From NCBI GenBank assembly GCA_965198415.1, contig CBDAPN010000032.1, positions 248,001 through 312,000 on the forward strand: a stretch of DNA of 64,000 nt, written 5' to 3'. Source of the DNA: Endozoicomonas sp965198415 (GTDB taxonomy: Bacteria > Pseudomonadota > Gammaproteobacteria > Pseudomonadales > Endozoicomonadaceae). Every line of letters begins with the position of its first letter. Positions within the stretch are counted from its first letter, which is position 1. A program made the position numbers and the translations under genes. Of the stretch, positions 8,975-17,790 are shown piece after piece. Below the pieces are notes generated by a model. The model was given only the letters and a program-made list of their open reading frames with translations. It was not told the origin of the DNA and ran no database searches.

Positions 8975-9654
8975 AAATAGCCTAACAGTTTTAAACGGGC
9001 GTAGGTTTCATATTGATCACACCCATCTCGATTTAAAATAAACGACCGTAGCACTCCAAATTTTTCAATCTGAATGGCGAACGGTCAAGTAAAACTATGT
9101 TCCTACTGTGAAGTTAGATTCAACACAAATGATAGTATGTCAGTCACTAACCAATGTCACCAATGATTTTCTCAAATATCTTCAAAGGTCGCTTAAGGCG
9201 ATGTGGAGTATGATGTCATCAATCTGTCTCTGTGCGGACGATCAAAACGATCACTGAGCAGAGGAAGCAGCACTGTGAATATTTCGACACACTTGTTGCA
9301 ACAAGTTCCATCGAACCGTTTAAGGTAGTGACGGCAGCAATCTTTTGGTGGTGTGGTTTTTTTGTGCAGGCAAGGGTTTGGTTGAACGACAGTATTGATT
9401 GATGTGAGGCTTTTATTCATCGTTGTTAGTCATTTTATTATGCAAAGGATCCAACTGGTTTTTGAGTTGGATTAGGCTTGAGTCGCTCTTTGGTTTTTAA
9501 GCCGCGTATTGCAAAAATCTGACATTGATTTTCAACTATTCCTTTGGTGAAGGTTTGGTCTTTTATTATTTTCTCGTCAGCAAACTGTAAGGCCTTGGGC
9601 GTGGTTTCAACGGTTGTTGGCTCTCCGCCCTGGCGGGGATGCTGGTAGTGGTGA
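8975..9654. other. Intergenic, no convincing gene
   Basis: About 680 bases between the RING/ankyrin gene and an IS6-family remnant. Short frames exist on the minus strand (9193-9420, Cys-rich, and 9438-9695), but neither resembles a family I know and neither has a good ribosome binding site. The stretch is probably decayed mobile-element sequence. Confidence 0.5.
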
Positions 9655-9900
9655 TGGAGCTTAAGTACCTCAACAACGTCGTGGAGTAGAGCCACCGGCC
9701 GCTAAAGCGCAAGATGCGCCAGTGCCTGAGTTGGAAGTCCGTGGAGGGAGCGATGGCCATGATAGCCGGTGTTGAGCTGTGGCAGACATTCAGATAAGGG
9801 CAGATGGAAGAAGCGGAAGACATGCCGGTATGGGAGCAGTTCTATTCGTTAGCAGCATGAGCGCTGCTCCCAGCTTCTTTTCAAACTTTGCGACAGAACC
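9655..9900 (+). mobile_element. IS6-family insertion sequence remnant (3' end with terminal inverted repeat)
   Basis: Reading the frame from 9660 gives KYLNNVVE, stop, SHRPLKRKMRQCLSWKS, then AMIAGVELWQTFR, stop, GQM. This is the C-terminal signature of IS6-family DDE transposases (YLNN-hE-DHR-hKR, then IAGIEhhHMhRKGQ). Two in-frame stops (TAG at 9687; TAA after QTFR) show it is dead. Bases 9882-9900 read on the minus strand as GGTTCTGTCGCAAAGTTTG, a typical IS6-type terminal inverted repeat, so the element ends at 9900. The left half and left repeat are not recognisable. The adjoining restriction gene is cut exactly at this end. Confidence 0.75.
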
Positions 9901-10871
9901 GATTAGCTGCCCACCAGGTTTTTTCCTACAAGGGAGACTTTGTACCTATTTTTCCCACTCCTTTATTATGCGACAATGTTTCACAACCCAATGCTGTGAA
10001 TGGATGCACTGCCATGCCCATCGACAAATCCCGACTCACCGAGCCTGACATCATTTTCAAATTGTTTGTTGTTGACCTATTGAAATGCCGAATGCTGTTT
10101 GACCGTTACATTATCAAACGGCAAAACGACGACGGCTGGGTACTAAAAACACTGAAGCCCTACGATAAGTCATTCAAATATGTAGAGACTTTCGAGCAAG
10201 AGACAAAGTCGCTGGTTATGATTCTTTCCATGTTTCACGTTTCCTATCCAACGCAGGTTTATAAGCACTGGTTATGCGCTACCCTGCGTTATCTGTTTCG
10301 CTGTGATCAACCGGAAGATTTTACTCATGAGAAGTATCAGGATTTTCTTGAAAGTTTGAGTGACCGGTTTCTCCTGGAGTTATTCGGGAAGGGAGCCAAG
10401 CGTAATTATGACACTCTCACGTTTGAGGATACGCTACCCAAGGTTGAGTTTGATGCCTCCAACCTGGAAAAAGGGACAGGCATTCAGAGCTTCATCTTTA
10501 ATAGGCTTGATTATCTGTTGTGGAAAGGTCTGCAGAGTAATGGGGATAATCTGGTTAGTCAGCTAGATCATACAGGCAATCGAAGCGATTATTTAAAGTA
10601 CGTTCAAGATCGAGCAAAGGCCTTTAGCTTTACTTTCAGAAGTTCTGTTGAGCATTATTACCCACAGAACCCCAAGGCTGGCGCCAATATGGAAGAAAAG
10701 CTCCTTCACAGCTTTGGCAATCTCTGCCTGATCAGTCACAGTGAGAACTCAAGAGCCAATAATGACCTTCCTGTGCAGAAGAAAAAACTGTACGAAGGTA
10801 AGCCCTCAGAAAGCCTGAAACTGGGTTTTATGATGGCCTATCCGAATTGGGAGGCAGAGATGAAAATGTGA
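9901..10871 (+). pseudogene. GmrSD-type restriction enzyme fragment (DUF1524 / HNH nuclease half)
   Basis: The open frame runs from inside the IS6 end to TGA at 10869. The C-terminal part holds the DUF1524 nuclease signature: SVEHYYPQNP (His-Pro motif), followed by LLHSFGNLCLISHSENSRANN with the conserved Gly-Asn-Leu and the Asn of the HNH motif. In GmrSD proteins this half cuts modified DNA and is driven by an N-terminal DUF262 (ParB-like) NTPase half. DUF262 is missing here: the reading frame begins at the IS6 terminus, so the insertion probably removed it. A shorter product could start at ATG 10018 (about 284 aa), but without the NTPase half I treat it as non-functional. Confidence 0.7.
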
Positions 10872-10981
10872 TTGCTGAACATGAAAAGCTAATGGTTCGA
10901 GTTTTGTGTGGTAATTAGGACCTCTGGAGCAAGCCTGATTTATTACAACCTGATGTATAAAAATTCACAAGGAGTAGGTTC

Positions 10982-11458
10982 ATGAAAATATGTAGCAAAT
11001 CATCAGAGCTACGCAGTGCTATCAAACGGATCAGTCCCACCCATATAGCGGTTGCCTTTGTTGGTGCAGGGTGGCGAGGATATATCAACACTGACGATCT
11101 GCAGGAAATTATTATTTCGACAGGGCTTGGTTCTAACCCCAAAGCCATTGAGGAAATAATGGAAGAGATTGGCGCTAAGAATGTTTATTTGCTGGACAAA
11201 CTGCACTCCAAGATTTATCTGGGAGAGGGGTCTGCATTGTTAGGCAGTGTAAATCTGTCTGATAACGGATTTTCTGACGCCGGATTGTGGGAAACGGCGG
11301 TTGAAATTGATGATAACGAGTCAGTCCAACAGCTTAAGGAATTGCTCATGCGATATAAAAAGGAAGCTAAAAGTCTATACCCAACTGAGACAAAAAAATT
11401 TGAAAAGCTAGAGAAATGCATTGTTCATGGAACAAGGCAAGTAGATTTGGTCACGTAA
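10982..11458 (+). CDS. Phospholipase D-like nuclease domain, N-terminal part (frame broken)
   Basis: A 158-aa frame with a single PLD-family HKD motif: LHSKIYLGEGSALLGSVNLSD, with His75, Lys77 and the GSxN element around residues 88-91. Single-motif PLD proteins of this kind include restriction-type nucleases (BfiI/NgoFVII-like) that dimerise to form the active site. AAGGAG lies just before the ATG. The frame ends at 11458, while the matching C-terminal region continues in another frame from about 11416, so a single ancestral protein of roughly 340 aa seems to have been split. Its position beside a truncated GmrSD gene suggests a former defence locus. Confidence 0.7.
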   Translation: MKICSKSSELRSAIKRISPTHIAVAFVGAGWRGYINTDDLQEIIISTGLGSNPKAIEEIMEEIGAKNVYLLDKLHSKIYLGEGSALLGSVNLSDNGFSDAGLWETAVEIDDNESVQQLKELLMRYKKEAKSLYPTETKKFEKLEKCIVHGTRQVDLVT

Positions 11459-12000
11459 ACAGGGCAAATACACAAGAAAAGTCTCCCGACATCCTGAAAT
11501 ATAACAGTAAGCTTGATCGTATACATGTAGCTTGGCACGATGAAGGAGGTGCAGAGTATGACCCAGAAACTATTGCAAGTGCGATTCCTGAAAGCAAGTC
11601 ATACCGTCCGGACGATTTTTTTGCGGATTCAATGCCTTTTCTTGAAGATGATAATGAAGTTCAGCAAGGAGACTGGTTGTTGTGTTGGCAATCCAGACCG
11701 TCTGACGGGCTGCCAGATAAACGGACAAAAATTTGTTGGCTTTTTGTTGATGACGTTATTTCAGGGGGGTATAGGGAAAATGGTAGTTACACCAAAATTG
11801 CAGCACAGCGAAAGTCCCGGGAGCATGTTCCAGAACCGTTCAAACTTGATGATGATGTAAAGGATGCTCTGCATAAGGCATTGTCAGATGATAAGTTTTC
11901 AATTTTCAGAAAGGATAACAATAATAATGACTGGTATCTTCCGCCTGACAAGAAATTTACAAACCAGCTTATAAAGTATATGCAAACACTACTCCGGTAA
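11416..12000 (+). pseudogene. C-terminal continuation of the PLD-like protein in a shifted frame
   Basis: This 194-residue frame overlaps the preceding one by about 43 bases. It has no good ribosome binding site at ATG 11416. From roughly residue 18 on (ANTQEKSPDILKY, then LDRIHVAWHDEGG) it reads as a plausible soluble domain like those following PLD nuclease domains. I read it as the rest of the upstream gene after a frameshift near 11440-11470. Alternatives are a separate partner gene or programmed frameshifting; no slippery heptamer stands out. The function of this half is unknown. Confidence 0.5.
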
Positions 12001-12070
12001 AAAAAACGAAGGAGAACTTGAGTGCCTGTCTCTGTTGGTCTGCGGTAAAATAACGGTTGTCGGTCACGTT

Positions 12071-12625
12071 TCAAACGGGTTGATACCAAACCTGTGAGAT
12101 TAACTCTCCGATCACCTTGTCATGCAGCTCCACAGAGCGAGAAAAGCAGATAGCTCTACGAGTTAATCTTTTAAGACGTGTACGAAGTGTCAGATTGTTT
12201 CTTTCGATGCTTTGTACCAGTTTCTTGCTGATAATATGGCTCTGTGCCGATAGCTCTGAGCCATATGGTTTTCATATCATCGGTGCAGTAGAACCTGAAC
12301 TTATAGGGTTTGACCCACTTTATCAGCTTCTTCAAGGTTTTCTTCGTTCTGCGTCCAAAGACATGAGCGATCACCCTCTGGTAGCGAGGCTTCCATGCGT
12401 AGAACAGCTAGGACTGATTTTTCTTATTGCCAACATAGGACTATTGTTCATCCATCTGGCAGATTAGCACCAGCTCTTCACTGTCGAAAGAGAGTGACGT
12501 TACCTGTGGCGGGGCGAGTTTTTTAAATGGCTGATGACCGTCGTTGGATTGATCTTCAGGACACGACCTGTATCCCTGACACCAGAACCAATACCGGTGC
12601 CTCGACCTTGCTTTTCCCAAGCATC
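12071..12625 (-). mobile_element. IS1-family transposase pseudogene
   Basis: Translating the minus strand gives a near-continuous IS1-type transposase: RDTGRVLKINPTTVISHLK (InsA-like helix-turn-helix), then QMDEQ-stop-SYVGNKKNQS-stop-LFYAWKPRY, IAHVFGRRTKKTLKKL and FYCTDD. After a frameshift it continues as RLKRLTRRAICFSRSVELH, then VIGELISQVWYQPV and TGA at 12073-12071. Both internal stops (TAG at 12443-12441 and 12410-12408) stand where Trp is expected, as single-base changes from TGG. The 5' end is missing beyond about 12625. The element is clearly inactive. Confidence 0.8.
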
Positions 12626-12627
12626 AT

Positions 12628-12653
12628 ATTTTATTTCAGATCTGAAATAAAAT
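12628..12653. repeat. 26-bp perfect palindrome
   Basis: ATTTTATTTCAGA followed at once by its exact reverse complement, with no loop. It lies at the broken 5' end of the IS1-like pseudogene. It could be a protein binding site or the scar of an element end. Confidence 0.6.
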
Positions 12654-12671
12654 TACTTTCTTACATCTCTA

Positions 12672-12705
12672 ATACCACCTAATAAAAACGCTTATCAGGC
12701 GGTAT
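12672..12705 (-). terminator. Hairpin downstream of sodB
   Basis: ATACCACCTAATAA and TTATCAGGCGGTAT pair over 14 bases with two G-T wobbles around a six-base loop (AAACGC). It lies 56 bases beyond the sodB stop. No strong T-run follows on the minus strand, so it may be a weak or Rho-assisted terminator or a stabilising 3' hairpin. Confidence 0.45.
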
Positions 12706-12760
12706 AGACCCTATTTTGGAAATATTTCCCAACTTAACAGGGCATCTGACGAACGATTAT

Positions 12761-13342
12761 TTAACCAGCAAAATTATCCGCCACAAAATCCCAGTTCAGC
12801 AGTGCCCAGAAGGCTTTCAGGTAGTCGGGGCGGACGTTTCGGTAGTCGATGTAGTAGGCGTGTTCCCAGAGGTCGCAGGTCAGCAGGGGTTTTTGATCGC
12901 CGGTCAGTGGGGTGGAGGCGTTGCTGGTGTTGATGATTTCCAGCGAGCCGTCGGTATTTTTGACCAGCCAGGTCCAGGAGGCGCCGAAGTTGTTGACGGC
13001 CATGTCAGAGAATTTGGCGGCGAACTCATCAAAAGAGCCGAAGGTTTTGTCGATGGCTGCTGCCAGTTCGCCAGTGGGTTGGCCGCCGCCGTTCGGGCTC
13101 AGGCAGTTCCAATAGAAGGTGTGGTTCCAGACTTGGGCTGCGTTGTTGAAAATCCCGCCTTCAGAGGTTTTGACGATATCTTCCAGGCTTTTGTTTTCCA
13201 GCTCGGTGCCTTCAATCAGCCCATTCAGTTTGACCACGTAAGTGTTGTGGTGCTTGGCGTAATGGTAATCGAGAGTTTCTTTGGAAATGTGCGGTTCGAG
13301 AGCGTTGCGCTCGTAGGGCAGTTCTGGCAGTTGAAAAGCCAT
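12761..13342 (-). CDS. sodB: Iron superoxide dismutase
   Basis: A 193-aa protein, the standard length for Fe-SOD. Metal ligands are visible: His27 (DYHYAKHHNTY), His in WNHTFYW, and Asp and His in DLWEHAYY. The Gln in NNAAQVWNHTFYW and the Gly-rich stretch after it are features of iron rather than manganese enzymes. It converts superoxide to oxygen and hydrogen peroxide in the cytoplasm. The start ATG has GGAGAAT about ten bases upstream. It stands alone, with a coiled-coil membrane protein diverging from it. Confidence 0.97.
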   Translation of the reverse strand: MAFQLPELPYERNALEPHISKETLDYHYAKHHNTYVVKLNGLIEGTELENKSLEDIVKTSEGGIFNNAAQVWNHTFYWNCLSPNGGGQPTGELAAAIDKTFGSFDEFAAKFSDMAVNNFGASWTWLVKNTDGSLEIINTSNASTPLTGDQKPLLTCDLWEHAYYIDYRNVRPDYLKAFWALLNWDFVADNFAG

Positions 13343-13618
13343 GCTTATTCTCCAATTATTACTTGTTTTAAGACCTGAATTTTTCGCAAAGCCCCTGTGG
13401 CATAAGTGCTACTACGACTTCGTGAAGGGGTTATGTTGAGGTTTATGGTGGAAATTTCAAGTGATAAAAGACATTTTACTGACGATAAAGGCTTGGGGGG
13501 CGGTATGCTTTCTTCTACAATGCTCCTTCATTTATTGATGTGAACCGCCATTATTTTAAACAGCCAGTAGCTGGGAACATCGTACGCTATGCGATGTTTT
13601 TTAATTGAAGTCGTGAGT

Positions 13619-14425
13619 ATGCAAGAGGATAACAAGAGTCGCCGGGCAGAACCGGATTTTTCCATGACCGCGGAGCCGCGCCCTTCCCGCCATCGCGCCC
13701 CCTCCCGAAACGACGATAAACCGGCCCGTAGTGGCGGTTTTTTAGTTTCCGGTGTGCTGTTTTTGCTGTTGGTGGGTGTTGCTGCGGGTGGTTACTGGCA
13801 GTTGACGCAGTTGCAGCAAGCACTTAAGGAGACACGTCAGGAGCTACTGCAAACCCGTGACCACTTGAGTCAGGTAACCGGCCAGGTGTCTAAAACCGGT
13901 GAGAATATCACCGCGAGCGATTCCAATTTACGCTCACAACTCAAGGAGGTGAATTCGGAAATTCGCAAGTTGTGGGATGTCTCCAACAAGCGTAATCGCC
14001 AGTGGATCACCGAGAACAAAGATAAAATAACCGAGAACGCCAAGCGGATGAATTCTGCGGTGCAGCAATTAGAGACAGTAAAAAAGTCAGCCAAACAGCG
14101 CCAATCGCAACTGGAAAAAGAGCTTACTGAAACGGCTCAGACGCTCAAGGCCATCAGTGCCGAGCAGCTGGTAACAAACTCAGAAATGACCGCCCGGGTA
14201 GAGGCACTCAGTGGCGATATGGACGGTTTAAAAACAGCGACTTCTGCTGCCGTACAAGAGGTTCAGAGGGTTACACAGCAGATGCAGGGGGTGGTGCAAA
14301 CTCAGGATGAACTGAGTAAAAAGTTCAGCGCCTATCAGCGTCAGGTTTCTATTCGGCTGCAGCAACTTGAGAATACTCTGCGTGAGCTCAGGAATCCTAA
14401 AGAGGGTGGGCTGACGATTCAATGA
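13619..14425 (+). CDS. Single-span membrane protein with long coiled coil, unknown function
   Basis: About 268 aa. The start at ATG 13619 is preferred because GAAG lies eight bases upstream; ATG 13589 has no ribosome binding site. The first ~35 residues are charged and Pro/Arg-rich. One membrane segment follows (GGFLVSGVLFLLLVGVAAGG). The rest is a long heptad-rich coiled coil full of Gln, Glu and Lys, ending in LRNPKEGGLTIQ. The topology is N-in with a periplasmic coiled coil, similar in outline to envelope-spanning adaptor proteins. I do not recognise a named family. It diverges from sodB and converges on the aminotransferase gene. Confidence 0.75.
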   Translation: MQEDNKSRRAEPDFSMTAEPRPSRHRAPSRNDDKPARSGGFLVSGVLFLLLVGVAAGGYWQLTQLQQALKETRQELLQTRDHLSQVTGQVSKTGENITASDSNLRSQLKEVNSEIRKLWDVSNKRNRQWITENKDKITENAKRMNSAVQQLETVKKSAKQRQSQLEKELTETAQTLKAISAEQLVTNSEMTARVEALSGDMDGLKTATSAAVQEVQRVTQQMQGVVQTQDELSKKFSAYQRQVSIRLQQLENTLRELRNPKEGGLTIQ

Positions 14426-14483
14426 TGACGGCAGCGAGCCTTGGTTGTATTGAAAGTAATGACCGTTTGCTCATGACATCAAA

Positions 14484-15695
14484 TCAGCCCTGCATAGCCT
14501 TAACCAAGGCCGATGTAATGGTCTCTACCTGCACTCGGCTTATGCCCGGATAAATAGGCAATGAAAGACAATGCTCCGCTAGTTGCTCACAAACGGGCAG
14601 TTCGTACTGGTGGGTTGTGTTCAACAGGGCTCTTTGTTTGTTAATGGGCAGTGGGTAATAGACTGCAGTGGCAATGCCCTGCTTAGCCAAAGATTTTCTG
14701 ATGGCATTCCTTTTAGAGGGCACAACGACAGTGTACTGATGGTAAATATGCTCGCTGCTGTTTTTTGGACAAATTACTGCAGTATTTTTCAGCAGCTCTC
14801 GATACCAATTTGCAATCTCTCTTCGTTGGGCATTATAAGTTTCTATGTGTTTGAGTTTGACCCTCAGCAAGGCGGCCTGCAGTTCGTCAAGACGACTGTT
14901 GTAGCCTGGGTATGCATGATGGTTTTGCTCTGAGCTTCCGTGGTTTCGCAGTGTACGAACAGTCTCGGCTACTTTGGTGTTTTGAGTTATTATCAGACCG
15001 CCGTCGCCAAAGCCGCCCAGATTTTTGCTTGGGAAAAAACTGAACGTTCCGAGCAGGCCATGATTACCGGTTTTACAGGATTCGAAAGAGGCACCAAAAG
15101 ACTGTGCACAGTCTTCAAGCAACATTAAGCCGTGGCGATCACACACTGCACGTATATCCGTCAGTGCAGCAGGTAAGCCAAAAAGATGCACCACCAAAAC
15201 GGCTTTGCAGCGTGAGCTAATGCTGCGTTCCAACTCCACTGGGTCTATGTTGAAGGTTTCCGATTCAATATCCACCAGCACTGGCCTGGCTCCCACCTGA
15301 ATGATGGCTTCAACCGTCGCAAAAAAGGTAAACCCTGTCGTTAGTACTTCGTCGCCCGGGCCGATACCGGCGGCGTGCAGTGCTAAAACAAGAGCATCAG
15401 TGCCGTTAGCACAGCTGATTGCGTGTTTGGTCTGCAAGTAGTGGGCAGCCTCCTGCTCAAAGGCTTTAACTTCTTCTCCCATAATAAACCGGCCGCTGCG
15501 TAACACCTGAAGTGCTTTTTCTTCGAGCTGACTCTGGATTGAGCGATGCCAGGCTATTACATCAACCATGGGTATCTGATTCGTTTGGTTTTGTTTCACG
15601 GCTTCCCCATAAACATTGAGTATTTTTTGGGTGTGTGAACCAGAAGGCTGCTGGAGAGTAGCCTTTGAAACGAGACTGGCAAAAGGACAGGCCAT
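14484..15695 (-). CDS. DegT/DnrJ/EryC1 sugar aminotransferase (GnnB-like)
   Basis: A PLP-dependent nucleotide-sugar aminotransferase. It shows NGTDALVLALHAAGIGPGDEV (PLP phosphate binding), GFTFFATVEAI, LEDCAQSFGA (the Asp contacts PLP nitrogen) and SFFPSKNLGGFGDGG with the Schiff-base Lys. The family core begins at MVDVIAWHRSI, Met43 of the longest frame (ATG at 15569), so the first 42 residues may not be translated; the long form starts 20 bases after the upstream gene, which would allow coupling. The partner is a Gfo/Idh oxidoreductase gene. Such a pair makes 3-amino sugars, for example UDP-GlcNAc3N by GnnA and GnnB. The exact substrate is inference. Confidence 0.85.
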   Translation of the reverse strand: MACPFASLVSKATLQQPSGSHTQKILNVYGEAVKQNQTNQIPMVDVIAWHRSIQSQLEEKALQVLRSGRFIMGEEVKAFEQEAAHYLQTKHAISCANGTDALVLALHAAGIGPGDEVLTTGFTFFATVEAIIQVGARPVLVDIESETFNIDPVELERSISSRCKAVLVVHLFGLPAALTDIRAVCDRHGLMLLEDCAQSFGASFESCKTGNHGLLGTFSFFPSKNLGGFGDGGLIITQNTKVAETVRTLRNHGSSEQNHHAYPGYNSRLDELQAALLRVKLKHIETYNAQRREIANWYRELLKNTAVICPKNSSEHIYHQYTVVVPSKRNAIRKSLAKQGIATAVYYPLPINKQRALLNTTHQYELPVCEQLAEHCLSLPIYPGISRVQVETITSALVKAMQG

Positions 15696-15715
15696 GAGGC
15701 TATTCAGTGGTTCGG

Positions 15716-16669
15716 TCAGCTTTCTTGCAGGCTCATTCCTGTTTTTTCAATAATCTCCGAAATTCTACTGGCTGCGTGCAGGGCATCCCGACCATCTTCA
15801 CCGCTAACCCTTGGTGGTCTGGAGACGGCAATGCTGTGAAGAAAGTCCTCAATCTCCAGTTGCAGAGCATCACTGCCCTGATAACACTGCTCATTGCACT
15901 CAATGCTGGGGATTCCCTGATGCAACTGCTCACTCCCTTTAAAAAAATGATTCACTTTTAATGCCTGAAAATCGACGCATATACAGGCACTCTCCTGAAA
16001 TATATGCATTTTGCGCTTGCTTTTCTGGCTTATTCGGCTTGCGGTGACATTGGCAACGCAGCCACTAGCAAAGGTTAGGCGAGCCTGAGCAATATCAATA
16101 GTGCTTGAAAGCACGGCACTGCCATTGGCGGCAATGTGCGTCAGTTGAGAGTCGACAAGGTTGAGGATAATGTCCAGGTCGTGAATCATCAGATCCATAA
16201 CCACGTTAATATCCATGGAGCGAGGTTTGAAGCCCGCCAAGCGATGGGATTCAATAAAGCGAGGCTGTTTTACTTTGTCAGCAACGCTGCCTAAAGCAGC
16301 GTTATAACGTTCCAGAAAGCCAACTTGCAGTATGAGATTTTTGTCGCTGGCCAGACGTATCATCTCTTCTGCCTGAGACAGGGTGCTGGCGATGGGCTTT
16401 TCTACCAGCACATGCACGCCCGCTTTCAAAAATTCAGCGGCGATCGTGTGGTGCAATGTAGTGGGAACGACAACGCTGACAGCATCTACCCGGCCGATCA
16501 GGTCACGATAATCATTGAAGTAATGTGTATTACAGCTGTCGGCTACCTGCTGACCGCAGGCTTGGTTGATATCTGCGACACCTACCAGATTGCTCGAAGC
16601 CAGCTGCGCATACTTCTGTGCATGAAACTTCCCTAAATAGCCTGTTCCGATGACTGCCGTGCGTAGCAT
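15716..16669 (-). CDS. Gfo/Idh/MocA-family NAD-dependent sugar dehydrogenase (GnnA-like)
   Basis: 317 aa. A Rossmann fold at the N-terminus (AVIGTGYLGKFHAQKYA), followed by VVVPTTLHH and VLVEKPIA, the EKP motif whose Lys is catalytic in the family. The C-terminal half is the beta-sheet substrate domain, with MIHDLDIILNLV. It is cotranscribed with the downstream aminotransferase. Oxidation of a nucleotide-sugar 3-hydroxyl followed by transamination is the established logic for GnnA/GnnB, which produce the diamino sugar used in lipid A with four amide-linked acyl chains. A WbpB/WbpE-type O-antigen role is an alternative. No lpx or O-antigen genes are adjacent to decide. Confidence 0.8.
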   Translation of the reverse strand: MLRTAVIGTGYLGKFHAQKYAQLASSNLVGVADINQACGQQVADSCNTHYFNDYRDLIGRVDAVSVVVPTTLHHTIAAEFLKAGVHVLVEKPIASTLSQAEEMIRLASDKNLILQVGFLERYNAALGSVADKVKQPRFIESHRLAGFKPRSMDINVVMDLMIHDLDIILNLVDSQLTHIAANGSAVLSSTIDIAQARLTFASGCVANVTASRISQKSKRKMHIFQESACICVDFQALKVNHFFKGSEQLHQGIPSIECNEQCYQGSDALQLEIEDFLHSIAVSRPPRVSGEDGRDALHAASRISEIIEKTGMSLQES

Positions 16670-17218
16670 GTCGTGGTATCACTCTTTCGTGCGGCTGTTA
16701 CTGATAAACTGTCGTCTTTTACGCATTGGCGTCATGTCAAAGAGCATGTTGCAGACCACAGCTTATGCAGAATAAACGGTCGATGTTATTTGTTACCCGT
16801 TAAAGATAGTCAGTAATTATCGTTCTGCTGCATAGAAGTCTGTCCAGAAATGAAAGTCCTGTCGTTAACAGTGTTTAAGGGCTTTTGGGTATAGGGAAAT
16901 GTTGTTTTTGAGGACAGCTTTGGTGACTGGACTATCGCCCCTCTTAAATGGGTATATTTGCCCTTTTATTTATGAAATATTCGGGCTAGTATGACGGCCT
17001 TTTTGGGTAGCGCACTCCCTTACAAATAGCCTCTTAGCTGCTGATGCGGTCGATATTCTGTAAATTTCGGTTCGTTCGGCCTGAACTGTGCTTGAACCTT
17101 TGTGCAACATTTTGGTTCAGTGTCACATCAAAAAAGCGTTGAAAAGTAAAGTGGCGCCGCCCCGAATTGGTAACTACCTTACCAGCAACTCGAAATCCAA
17201 AAAAATCAGGAACTCATA
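16670..17218. other. Intergenic between the gnnA-like gene and ferritin, regulatory region expected
   Basis: 549 bases without a credible gene, between divergent genes, so both promoters should lie here. An AT-rich stretch at about 16945-17000 is a possible promoter region. AGGA at 17208-17211 is the ferritin ribosome binding site. I could not identify a convincing Fur box. Confidence 0.5.
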
Positions 17219-17734
17219 ATGCTTAGCCAAACCATGATTGATAAACTCAATGAGCAGATTAACCTTGAGTTTTACTCCTCCAACCTCTACCTGCAAATGG
17301 CATCTTGGTGTGAACATCAGGGATTTGAAGGTTGTAACGCCTTTTTGCGCCGCCATGCACAGGAAGAAATGGCACACATGCAAAAGTTGTTCGATTATGT
17401 AAACGAGACCGGCGCTATGGTCGTTTTAGGGAGTATTCAGGCACCTCCCCACGAGTTTTCTTCTATCAGAGAAGTTTTTGAGGCCACCTATAATCACGAA
17501 TGTACCGTCACCCAGAAAATCAACGCTCTGGCTCACACGGCTTTTACCGAGCAGGATTACTCCTCTTTTAATTTCTTGCAGTGGTACGTTGCTGAACAGC
17601 ATGAAGAAGAGAAACTGTTTAAGTCGATTTTGGATAAAATCGACATGATTGGCATGGAAAACAAAGGCCTGTATTACATTGACCAAGAAGTAGCCAAGCT
17701 GGTCAGTGGCATGCCACAGCCTTCGGCGGATTAA
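17219..17734 (+). CDS. ftnA: Non-haem ferritin
   Basis: 171 aa, a four-helix ferritin. Ferroxidase ligands are in place: Glu17 (NLEFYSSNLYLQM), Glu50 and His53 (HAQEEMAHM), plus Glu residues in the later YNHECTVTQ and AEQHEEEKLF helices. There is no Met in the haem-binding position typical of bacterioferritin, so it is the FtnA type. It stores iron as a 24-mer with a ferric mineral core. The start ATG has AGGA at good spacing. A GC-rich hairpin follows the gene, shared with the convergent retropepsin-like gene. Confidence 0.95.
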   Translation: MLSQTMIDKLNEQINLEFYSSNLYLQMASWCEHQGFEGCNAFLRRHAQEEMAHMQKLFDYVNETGAMVVLGSIQAPPHEFSSIREVFEATYNHECTVTQKINALAHTAFTEQDYSSFNFLQWYVAEQHEEEKLFKSILDKIDMIGMENKGLYYIDQEVAKLVSGMPQPSAD

Positions 17735-17762
17735 CAAACCATAAGAAATATTGCCTTAGTAG

Positions 17763-17787
17763 ATTCCCCCACTTGAGTGGGGGGAAT
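17763..17787. terminator. Bidirectional hairpin between convergent genes
   Basis: ATTCCCCCACT and AGTGGGGGGAAT pair around a TG loop, with one extra G. It lies 28 bases after the ferritin stop and just before the end of the opposite gene, so it can serve both. No long T-run on either side. Confidence 0.6.
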
Positions 17788-17790
17788 GAA

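Noticed and set aside
9193..9420. Cys-rich 75-residue minus-strand frame
   Set aside because: Considered as a zinc-ribbon transposase start, but it matched no family I know and has no ribosome binding site.
12716..13378. 220-residue open frame opposite sodB
   Set aside because: It lies antisense to a clear sodB; its Val/Gly/Phe-rich composition is the usual shadow of a GC-rich coding strand.
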